This document shows, piece after piece, positions 34,773 to 46,700 of a DNA stretch of 64,000 bases; within the stretch, counting starts at the first letter, position 1; each line of letters begins with the position of its first letter. The position numbers and the translations under genes were made by a program. Below the pieces are notes generated by a model that was given only the letters and a program-made list of their open reading frames with translations, searched no databases and was not told where the DNA came from. This stretch comes from Ottelia alismoides (Eukaryota > Streptophyta > Magnoliopsida > Alismatales > Hydrocharitaceae): the NCBI GenBank assembly GCA_037367405.1, contig JAZKJV010002334.1, positions 620,001-684,000 of the forward strand, in the 5' to 3' direction.

Positions 34773-37700
34773 GTTAAATGGGGCTGCCCCCTAAGGGGAG
34801 CTAACTTGGCTCCCCCCGCATCATTTTTCCCATTTTTTTTATTTTTTTGAAAATTGATTCTGTGGAATTTCATCACTATATCCCTGTATTATGTCATTCA
34901 AATTTCGTGTGAAACAGAGACTCCTACAGCCTCCATCCAGACAGTCATTTTCTAACGGTAATAGAATTGCTAAAATCAACCCCATCTTGATGGAGGCCAT
35001 AAGAATCTCTATTTCGCACGAAATTTGAATGACATAATATAGAGATATATTGATGAAAATCCATGAAAGCAATTTTCAAAAAAAAAATAAAAAAAATGGA
35101 AAATGGGGCGGGGGAGCCAAGTTAACTCCCCCCTAGGGGGTAGCCCCATTTAACCCTATATATAACTTGTTTAGTACTTTTATCTTCTATTCTTTTATGA
35201 CCATATAAGTATAAATATAATATATATATTAGACATGATTTTTTATATTTAAAATAAACAAAAAAAATACATAACCGAATATTCTCCCGAGTACCAACTA
35301 TTCTTTATTCAGTAACTGAATACTGAATAGTGAATACCAACTTCTGCAACACTGAACCGACCATTTTTTTGGTCGGTCCAAAACCAAAAATGAGACATAT
35401 CCCCTAGATTGGGCTTCAAGAAATTAGCATAAGTTGAAACTTGATTGTACCTTTCAAGAAAAGCAAAGTCCCAGGGAGCAACCTCGAACTTTCCTCCAAC
35501 TACAACATCCATCCATAGCAAGTAAAGAGGAAATTCTAAAAAGCCATACTCATTTCGAGTAACCACATCACTTATTTCAAATAAGAGAGAAATTCCATGT
35601 TCTCAATTCATCCACACCAAGCCATATGGCCATCATTTGTAGACAGACCTGAGCCCATCTTATAGGAGTAATTCCTTCATTAAATGTGCAAGACCCATGC
35701 TACATGAATCTTATTCGCAAGGAATCTAACAACCTAGTAATCCCCATATGGATCAAAAAGATTTCAAGTAAAAGATCAGCATGGAGGACAATATGAATCT
35801 TAACAAAACTGAATTCTCTCCCAAAGACCAACTCCCCCACTAACACCACGGCCCCTCATCCACAGATCAGGTCCTCCAGCTGACTAGATCATGGAAATAA
35901 TACGCAAGGTAAATAATACTACCTAACAACGCAATTTAGCATGCTCATCTATATGAAAAGGTATAAAACTAAACTTCTTGCAATTTACTTGCAGTCCCAA
36001 AGTCTCCCTAAAAATATCCAAAAAAAGATCTCACCACAGGACCATGGTCACGAACACCCCCATGGAGGATAACATGTTATCTAGTGTTCTGGAGGAGAGG
36101 GTGGACTTTGGTGCCATCAATCACGTCATTGAAATCCATCAACCATCTTATTGGATGGATATTCATAGTTCTCATAGTTAGGGCATTTAATGCGAGTACA
36201 ATAGTAACTACACTATGTGTGCTATCCGAATTGAATCACCCATACTTATTATGATTCAATAAAAAAGGGTCGATTCAAATAAAAACAAATAGAATGTGAA
36301 TTTGACTAGTGGAAATAAAACCTAAGTGAAGGTGAATCTGAATTGACTCGGATTCATTTGGAAAGACTTCAAATTCAATGTAAATATGTGTACATGTATT
36401 CAAGTATTTATGTCAGCATTCGGGAAATCGGCCGCACGTGCCGCATATGCCCGTGTGGCATGCAGTTCGCAACAATTTTATGAATTGGTGAATCATGTGC
36501 CCTAAGCGCATATGCAGCCAGCATATGCCCCACAGATCCCGCATATGCCCCACATGCTGCTCCAGCAGCTTGATGACTCCCCATCCAACAGTTCAAATTC
36601 TCTGATCCTCTCATTCAGGTGATTACCTTTGTAGCTCTGCCTCTTCCTCCATTCAGTTGTACAGATAAGCAATGCTTTTGTATACAATTGAATGCATTAT
36701 ACCATTATGTATACACAATATTTTATGTTTTGCTCATGTATTGTTTCATGAGTATATGGAATGTATCGTTAAATATTTTAATATATGTTAGTTGAGGTTT
36801 TGCTCATATATTGCAAATCTACATGTATGTGTAAGGAAGTTTTGTCATTATGAATCATCTAATATATAAATTTTTTATGATTAAATATTTATTAGTAATT
36901 AAATGTTAGGCAATTAATGGTATTTACTCAACCATCTAACATGAACAGTTTTTTCTTGATCTTTCACTCCACTTTATTATATAAATTCAATGATAATATT
37001 GTCTATAAATATTTATTTATTCTGAAATTAAAATTTAGAAAACCGCATATGCCCCGCATATGCCCCCGCATACTGCTTATTCAGTATTCGGTGACATGTC
37101 TAAATGCATATGCATATCGCTTTCCTGAACTTTGGTTATAATATGTATTTGTTTGTTAAATACTCGCATCCGAATCATAATTATATAAATCATATTTAAG
37201 GACAAGGTTTACACTTTTAAATATCAGCAAGATATTAGTTTATGCATCTGTATCTATATTTTAAAGTAAAAAAATATGGTAACACCTATATTTGTATATG
37301 TTATAAAATATGAAGAATGCGAAAGCGATTGATAAACAGAGCATAAACAAGAAAGATCAAACAGGGGAACACCATGATTTTACGTGGAACCATACTCCGT
37401 GAGGAGCGGGATGAAACCACGGGAGAAGCCCTCTAAGGGGCGTGTTTCTCTATTCACTTTCTCAATGAGTACAGGAGGTCCGGGGCTCCTTATATAGCCT
37501 TCCCAGAGCCTCCAAGTCCCACCGCTGGTCCATGTGGGACTAAACATTGGATGGGGTAAATGGATCTTCTCCAGGATCCATTTACCCTGCTACAACACAA
37601 TAGGCGCATACAACTTATACTCCAACACTCCCCCTCAAGCTGGAGCATGCAATGCTCAGCTTGCACAAACATAAAGAAACTCAACGCTACAGGACACTAC

Positions 37701-40700
37701 GGACAATATCAACCCAACGCGCACATTGCTGCAGTCGAGGACGTTGCTTCTCATGCCGTGCAGGTGAGGAGGACGAATGGGCTGGAGTGTGAGTCAACTG
37801 AAGACTCGGAATCTGACCATCGAGTCTGAACTTGCGCGTGAAGTCTCCTCGTCGGAGAACTGGGTCTCTCCCATCTGGCTCAGAGAATGGTGCACTGCTC
37901 TGGTGTACCTATGATACCACATGAAAACCCTTGCCCTAAATGGCATAGGGAATGGTCCTCGACTCTGGAGTCCCTATGGCTCACATAAAAACTCTGGCCT
38001 GACAACAAGAAGAATGATGGGGACCTCTGACAATGATGGCAACATATGCTCATCTGACAATGACCGCACACTTGTGTGTGTCTGAAACAGGACTCGGAAG
38101 ACAATCGTCGAGTCTAGAGTCTGATCATCTGGCTGGTCTGGAGACTGACATCTGAATCTGGAATCTGGATCTGGAACACAAGACCTGTGACTCTACATAT
38201 ATACTCCCCCTTTCTCCCATACTTGTCGGAAAATAGACAAATCAACAAAGTTGGGAGAAGACAACATAATGGGGAGAAAACATACTCAAAGCGATTCTTG
38301 CGGCTTTTCATTTTTTTAAAATAAGCCGTTACCCTTTTTTTGTAAGCCGTTCCTTCTTCTTTTTTTCCCGGCTTTTGCATCACACATTTTTTTTAAATTG
38401 CATACGGCTCTTCTTTGTATGCGACTTTTTCAAAGATTTTTTTTTACCATGCGTATGGCTTTTTCTTGTACGCGCCTTTTTTTTCAACATTTTTTTTTTA
38501 CAAATGGCCAAAATCAGCCCACAAAGCAGCCCTCGCCTCTTTTTTTTCTCAACATATTTGGGCTTGCCCTCTTCTCCTTTTCTCTCACCATTTATTTTTC
38601 AGGGCAGCCCACTTGGGCCTAAAATGACATCAGACCCCTTTGTTTTTTTTCTCAATACATACGGCACACATGGGCCTACAGCATAAGCCCCCCCCCCTTT
38701 TTATTAACGTTGGACCCCCTTTTGGGTCAAAACCCTACAACGGGTTCCCCATAGGGAAACCCTTCGCAACAAGCACCGCCAAGGGAAGCCGTTGCTTCAC
38801 GGGGCAGCATCGGGAGGAACCGGAGGTCGGGAGAGCGCCGCCACGGCTGGAGCGCGAGGGAGATCGCGCACCAGGAGGAGATCGCGTGCGTTGCGTGCCT
38901 GGAGGCCTGGAGGGTGCGCGAGGGCCCTGGATGAGGAGCCCTTGAGCTTTGCTGCTCGGATGGAGTACGCGCGACACGCGCAAGAGATCTGAGAAGCGCC
39001 GCCTGGGCGCGGCTGGAGGCGCGTACGCGTGGACCTGGAGATGCGCGGAAGGAACTGCCTTCATCGGAGATGCGCGGCTGGAGGGTTGATGTTGCCTGGA
39101 GCCCTGAGGGTTCCGCCAGGAGGCTGCCTACATCGGAGATGAAACTGTGATGCCTTGCTGAAGAAGAAAGCGCCGCGACGCAGCGTGAGGTTGATGCGCC
39201 TGATGCTTGATGCGCCTGGGCAGCGACAGACTGGAAGATGACGGGTCGTGCAAGAGCGTGATGCTGAGATCTGTACGTGTTAAAAAACAATACCGCATGG
39301 GAGCACTGGGGTGCGCCTCCCCTTTTGAGCATCGAAGATGCAACCGACGGTGATGATAGGGCTCGCCGCAACAGCCCCGGAAACATCTGTCGTTTGAACT
39401 CGAAGATCATGAATAGAAACACTGAATAAACTTCGGATCAAATTCCCTTTGCTTGCAGGATGAACATAGTAAGGGTTCCATGAACCCTAGAAATTGAATC
39501 TCGAACAGAGTAATGATCTTCAAGAACAACGAATAATATATCGGATCTCGAATAAAAATAAGAACATAAAAATCCCGAGAACCGAACCCGCTCTGATACC
39601 ATGTTATAAAATATGAAGAATGCGGCAGCGATTGATAAACAGAGCATAAACAAGAAAGATCAAACATGGGAACACCATGATTTTACGTGGAACCCTACTC
39701 CGTGAGGAGCGGGATGAAACCACGGGAGAAGCCCTCTAAGGGGCGTGTTTCTCTATTCACTTTCTCAATGAGTACAGGAGGTCTGGGGCTCCTTATATAG
39801 CCTTCCCAGAGCCTCCAAGTCCCACACTGGTCCATGTGGGACTAAACACTGGATTGGGTAAATGGATCTTCTCCAGGATCCATTTACCCTGCTACAACAC
39901 AATAGGCGCATACAACTTATACTCCAACAGTATATATATCCATATGTTTACATCTCTACTTCAAATAGTCCACCACTCAACCCAATTTGAAAAACAGGAG
40001 ACCAGATTAAGGTCAAGACCCAATTTCCTCACTCGTTTGAAAAAACACAAATGCTAGCTATTAAAGAATCGACATCATTCATCAAAAATTTTGATGAAAA
40101 GGTGGGAATGTTCTAGGGATGCTAATTAAATTGAATCATTCGAATTCGATTAGGACTCGTTCAAAAATAATTTTCGATTGAAGTTAAATGAATCAAATAT
40201 GAATTTCACTCATGAATTCTATTTTCAAACGAATCTGAATCCGAATTGACTTGGATTTGTTCAATAACAATTCGATTCGATTCAAAACATGTATACATAT
40301 GATATAGTTTAAAGATCCATTGCATACACAAATATATGTAGGGTTTCCAAAGTCCACACAATCAACAATACACAACTTAAATAAATAAAAATATATATCA
40401 ATTTTAATATTTGTATTATCAAACTCCAACTTCCCCCAATTCAAGACACTACCGCCACATCCATTTTATTCTCCCTCCAATTCTTCCTCCCTGGTTACTA
40501 ACCCTATTACCTAATTTCGTCACCCCTCTTCTCTCCCTTCTCAAAGATGTCACTAACCCCACCGACGACCACCACCTAGCTAGATCGTTATTGCCAACCC
40601 CATCGCGCAGTCCTGCCAACGTTGTCATGCCACCTCTCCCTCACCGTGCATCTCCACACACGTGCCACCATCCTTCCCACCCCGTAACTCCTCACATCGT

Positions 40701-43700
40701 CACATCGCCTCTCCCTCAGCGTGTAGCTCCCAACATGCGTGCGCACCACCACCTTCCCCACCCCATAACTCCTCATGATGTCTTCACAACCGATGTTGCC
40801 TCTACTCCTCCCAGAGCACTACACCTTCGGCGCCTCCCTGTGAAGCGATCCCTATGCAGGCAATCTTCCCTTTGCTAGAGGTTCTCCTCTTCACTTATTT
40901 CTAGATGCATTCCTTTTGATTCCACGGTTCGGTATTGTCTTGATGTCACATTTCGTTCTTTCTTCAATGTACCACCTGTTCTTTCTTCAATGTTCACTCT
41001 AATTTTTTTCAATGTATCCGAACGAAACAGTGGCTACGATATAGCCAGTGAATGTAATGGATATCTATAGAATTTTACCATACAAAAAACTCATTTACCA
41101 TGAATTGACTGGATTAAAATTCATTCCCAATTAGTGTTGAAGTTCCGACATAGGTTTGAATCAGAATATGCCTTTGATTCAATTCATTCATATTTATTTT
41201 AGAAATTTAAATCTAATTTGGTCTTGGTGGATGCTTTATCAATGATCAGGGTGTGATATCTGTTCACACGAGGATATTGCACATATTTTCTAAGATACAT
41301 GTCATGCACTACATGACAAATGATGCTACAATTGCATGTACTTGCAGTAAGACAAATTGTCTAAGTGGAAACTATTTGGTATGCATTAAAATATCCATTA
41401 GATAGAAAAAGGACACATGTAACTGTATTATATTCCGCATATATTGTCATTGAAGATTTACATCCATGGTATTATATGAAATGAATATCGCATCCCGCGT
41501 ATATGAAACTACATGACATTAAAGATTTATATTGTCATTATTTTTCGTTGAAATATTTGGTTTAGCTTGTCAACAAAATTATTTATTTAAGTTTAAATGA
41601 ATGATTGTCATCTCAATGCCATCGACGGTATTAAGTACTAATAACAATATTCAACAATGGACATAAGAAATGTTAGAGATTACCGTAGATTAATGTTTCT
41701 TTATTTATCACTGTTTCCTTACTATCAATGTTTCCTTAGTTATCATTGTAACCCCACAGGGGTATTTATGTAAGTTCCCCCCTAAGCACCCTAAGGTTTA
41801 ATCCTATATAAGGACCCCTAGACCTCACAGAATAAACACACAATATTCTTCTCTTCTTTTCTCCACATGGTATCAGGGCGGCGGTCCTAGACCGGTGTTC
41901 TGACCTAACATCCCTCCGCCACCGCCCGCCCCTTCCCCCTCTGCCGTCTCAAGTCCCCGCGCTAGGCATCCGCGCCCGCGCCAAGCTCTCCCGCGCCCCT
42001 GCACGACTGTCGTCCGCCGCGCCTAAGCCCGCGCACCTGCGCTCTGCTGTCGCGCGACTGCGCGAGGGCTCCGTGCGACTGCGCCCGCGCGACTGCGCCA
42101 CTGCGCCCCTGCGACTGCGCCCGCGTGACTGTGCTCCTGCGCCCGCGTGACTGCGCTCCTGCACGAGGGCTCCGTGCACAGCTCTCGCCACCTGCGCCCC
42201 AGGGCTCCGTGCACCACCTGCGCTCTTGCGCCCCTCGTGCTGCCCTAGGCATCTGCCGCCCGAGGCATCTATTGCTGCCACCCTTGGCCTCTTGTTCACC
42301 TTTGGTTTAGGGCGTTGAGCCTCCACAACTCTCCAAAAATGTGCAACTAAGGAGGTTCTACATATCAACTAGAACTGCATCTAGGTCACTTTTTGTTGAC
42401 CCAGAGACGCTATCATGACGTCCATCGAGACAAAGCCTATGTATCCTCCTTCTCTGATGGTACAAGGCACATCTATCAAGTTGAAAGGCTCCGAAAACTA
42501 TGTTCTATGGTCTCGATCCTTCAAGATATTTATTGGTGGCCAATAAAAAAGTGTCATCCTCACGAGGACTCCTCCCTCTACCACTGATGCAGATTATGAA
42601 GCATGATTTGTCGACAATTGCCAGGTAATTACTTGGATGACAAATAGTGTAGATCCAAATTCTGCTGCAAATCTTTTATATAAAGATACTGCTAAAGCCA
42701 TGTGGGAAAATCTTGAGCACACATATTCCCAGAAAACAACCAAGTTTCATCTTTCTGATATATATATACAAGAATTTGGTCTACTAATCACGAAGAGACC
42801 AGTCTAACTGAATACTACCGGACACTTACAAGCATGTTTGAAGAACTTCTTATCTTTCAACATGCATGCTGTGATAAACAAATAGGCGAACGTGCTGAGT
42901 GGTAGGTTTACAGGTTCCTCTCAGGGCTTCATCCGAAGTACAAAATTGCAAAAGATCAATTTCTTATGGCCGATAAATTGCCTACGATCGAAACCATATT
43001 CGGTCGACTACAGGAACTGGAGGCTCCGGTTCAAAATTCTTGGTTCATTCTTCTACAGAGACAACAACCCACTATTCATCTGGGCACAGAGGACATCAGT
43101 CTTATCCAGGAGGCTAAGGTCGTGGCTACGGACGTGACTCTAGTCGTGGACGTGACCTTGGACGAGGTCATGGTCGTGATTTCTCTACTGGTCGTTATCC
43201 TGCATGCGTACACTGCGGTCGCATGAATCATCCTTCTGAGCGGTGCTGGGCAACATTTGGCACGCAACCAAGTGCTCATAACACTTATGACGACAAATCA
43301 CATAATACGAACAATGATACAACTACTCATAGTACAGATGGACAACATACTCCATTCACTGCTTCTGAATATACTCGCCTGCGACAACTTCTAAATGATT
43401 CCGCTCCCTCAACCAAAGACACGACTGCATCTGCTGCTACTGCTAGCCTTGCCACTAACTCAGGTACAGTAGCCAACTCAGTCTCTGTTACCAAACATGC
43501 ATGGATTATTGATTCTGCTGCTTCCACTCATCTAACGGTAGATGCAAGTCTACTCACCTCATCTCAACACTCTACCACTGTAAAGAGCGTTCGTGTTGCC
43601 AATGGAGATCATTCTCCCGTTACTGTTGTTGGAACTATTGACTTCTCCAACAAACTTCGACTGATAGATGTGCATTGTGCTCCTGCTTTCCCGCTCAGTC

Positions 43701-46700
43701 GTTTATTTGTTCAGAAGTTATATCGTGAGCTGCATTGTCGTGTTATTTTTTATGAAATCTGCTGCTATTTTCAGGACATCCGGACGAGGCAGATTTTTGG
43801 TGGGGGACATGAGAGGAATGGCCTATATTACCTCAACAACCCGTCTACTTCCAACTTTGCTGGCGCTACCTCCATATCTGACGATCCCCTTCTATGGCAT
43901 CTTTTTTTTTGAAGTCTCCTATGGCATCTTCGTCTGGGACATCCTTCTGCCAAGGCTCTCTCTATGATGTTCCCTAAACTATCTAAGCTAAAACCCTTTG
44001 AGTGTGAAGCATGTCAGTTCGGAAAACATCAAAGAGTTTCCTTTCCTGCTAGAACTGAGTCTCGTCGCACTACTCCTTTCTTCCTAATTCATTGTGATAT
44101 TTGGGGACCCTATCCGGTCAAAACTATTAGTGGTCATAGGTACTTTGCTGTTTTTGTGGATGACTACAGTCGCTTATCTTGGGTTTTCTTGTTAAAAGAA
44201 CGTTCGAACATTAATATCATTGTCAAGAACTTCTTTCATTATGTCAAAAAAAAATTCTCCACTACTATTAAAATCTTTCGTTCTGATAATGCTCTGGAAT
44301 TTACTCAGAATTAGGGGTGTTTATCGAGTTCAACGAGCCGAGTTGGCCTCAACTCGGACTCGAACTCGATAAGAAACCTAAGGCTCGAACTCGGGCTCGA
44401 TAAGGATCGAGCCCTGGATCACCAACTCGAACTCGTCGAGTTCGAGTTGACTCACGAACCTCTTATCGAGCCACGAGTTTCTGAGCTGGCTCACGAGCCT
44501 CAAAATGAGCTGGCTCACATGCCTCTTTTCGAGTCATGAGTTTCTGAGCTGGCTCATGAGCCTCAAAATGAGCAGGATCATGAACCTCTTAATGAGTCAT
44601 TGTTCCATTTTATACATTAAATTATGCAAATGACATTTGTAATTTTGATTTATATACTATTTTCTGTAGTTTTTTTGGGCAAGAAAAATGTTAACCTCTA
44701 TTTTATATCAAACTCAATGTGGAAGTTTCGGTATATATGTTTTTAATTTTTTATTAAGAGAGAAAACGAGTTATCGAGTCGAGTTTCCGAGTTGAACAAT
44801 GCCCAACTCGGACTCGACTCGATAAGCTAACGAGCCATAAAACCCAACTCGGGCTCGGGCTCGGGCTCGTTAAGGTTTCGAGTCCGACTCGCGAGCCCTT
44901 AACGAGCCGAGCCCGAGTTGGGCTCATCGGGTTCGAGCTTTCCTGACAACCCTACTCAGAATTACTTGACAACCTTTTTTGCATCCCAGGGTACCATACA
45001 TCAAACGTCTTGCCCATATACATCCCACTAAAATGGGGTTGCTGAAAGAAAACTGAGACACCTTCTTGATATTGCTCGATCCTTACTCACCCATATGAAT
45101 GTCCCCAAGATATATTGGGGCAATGCTATCCTTACCGTTGTTCATCTTATAAACAGGGTCCCCTCTGCTTCTCTACAAGGCTCCACTCCTTTCAACTTAC
45201 TATATCCCAAGGAGAAACCTTTCCCTCTACCCTTACGGATTTTTGGATGCACGGCCTTTGTCCATAGTTTTCATACCCCTGACAAATTATCTGCCTGTGC
45301 TATCAAATGTGTTTTTCTAGGGTATTCTCAAATTCAAAAAGGATACATATGTTATGATCCTACAGGTCATCGTTATTACGTTTCTCTTGATGTCACCTCC
45401 TTTGAACAAAACAGTTTCTTTACTCAGACAGTGTCCGATATTCCCCTACATTTCCTCCTCCACCAATTGTGTACAAAAGAAGAACTGTGTCCAATCCTGT
45501 TCATGTTCCTTTAACTATTCCACTGTTGCAGGACACTATGCCATCCTCGAGTGCTCCCACCAATGCTACCCCGGATAGTCCTCAGGAGCTTCCGATCGCA
45601 CTACGAAGAACAAAGTGGCATTGTACACTTCATCCAATATCTCATTTCACCTCTACTGATGGGTTATCTTGCTCTGACAAAAGATATGCAGATGCCATAA
45701 TGGTTATTTGTGTTCCCAAAGATCATCATAGTGCACTACAAGATGAGTGATGGAGAATGGCAATGAATGAAGAAATGGAAGCATTACAGTCCCGAAAAAC
45801 ATGGGACCTTGTCAAATGCCCTCCTGGATGTAAACCAGTTGCATGTCGTTGGGCCTTAACTACAAAGCAGTCCTCTGATGGCTCTATTGATCGTTTAAAG
45901 GCATGACTTGTAGCAAAAGGATTTATTCAAACATATGGAGTAGAATACTTCGAAACATTCTCCCCTGTGGCTAGAATGGAATCCATACGAACTATCATCT
46001 CTATGGTTGTGAACAAAGGGTGGCCTATGTTTCAGTTAGATGTCAAGAATGCATTTCTATATGGAGAGCTTGACGAAGAAGTCTACATGATACAACCCCC
46101 ACGTTACGAAGTCGAGGGGGGGTATGCATGACGACTTCACAAAGCCATCTACGGATTAAAGCAGAGTCCAGGAGCTTGGTTTGATAGACTGAGTACAGAG
46201 ATTGGCACCATGGGCTTCCAGAGGACTACGTCTGACTATTCGGTCTTTGTCAGGAAACGGCAGACTGCATTGTAATTCTTGTTGTATATGTAGATGATAT
46301 GATTATTACTGAAGATGATGACCAAGGGATACTAGAAACCAAGGCTTTCTTGCAAAAAAGTATTCGTCACCAAGGATCTTGGACAACTTCGCTATTTTCT
46401 AGGCATAGAAGCCCTACGTACTAAGAAAGGCTTACATATGTCACAAAGGAAATACTGCCTTGACATACTAACTGAGGCAGGACTACTTAGGTGCAAACCC
46501 TCAGGAATTCCAGCTGAGCCTAGAAAACATTCTTCATCAAATGATCCTCTCTTTGAAGACACTACACGATATAGGAGCCTGGTTGGCAAACTTCTATATC
46601 TTACAGTTACTAGACCAGATATATCCTATGTTGTAAGCAGAGCCAGCCAATATATGGAAAAACCATGCTACAGCCATTGGCAAGATGTTTTCAAATCCTT

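Larger units (their letters stand above)
34144..35354. mobile_element. hAT derivative carrying two foldback elements
   Basis: Ends CACTGTTGCAATATGCG and the inverse CTTCTGCAACACTG match the hAT ends at 6.8 and 23.3-28.4 kb. Subterminal GAATATTCG and CGAATATT repeats are present on both sides. The centre is taken up by two long foldback elements and a (TA)n tract. The flanking 8-mers (GACCATCC and AACCGACC) match poorly. No coding sequence. Confidence 0.65.
37299..39929 (-). mobile_element. Non-autonomous LTR retrotransposon, complete, TSD GTATA
   Basis: LTRs 37,299-37,627 and 39,602-39,929 are nearly identical by eye, start TGTTATAAAATATG and end ACTCCAACA on the plus strand. GTATA is duplicated at 37,294-37,298 and 39,930-39,934. 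On the minus strand TGGTATCAGAGCGGGTTC (39,601-39,584) is the primer site, and CCAGCTTGAGGGGGAG before the 3' LTR is the polypurine tract. The interior lacks gag-pol and carries a C/G-rich block (38,750-39,400) plus T/A-rich text. ATGGGAGAAAGGGGGAGT (minus, about 38,224-38,207) is shared with the 55.4-kb element. Confidence 0.92.

Noticed and set aside
38375..38686. F/L-rich plus-strand frames resembling membrane segments
   Set aside because: They come from T-rich low-complexity sequence antisense to the 37.3-kb element.
41949..42368. 139-codon minus-strand Arg/Ala-rich frame
   Set aside because: It is antisense to the copia leader and is produced by the GC-rich minisatellite units.
43668..43967. 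99-codon hydrophobic plus-strand frame as an env-like protein
   Set aside because: It is an alternate frame over the copia protease to pre-integrase region, created by frameshifts.
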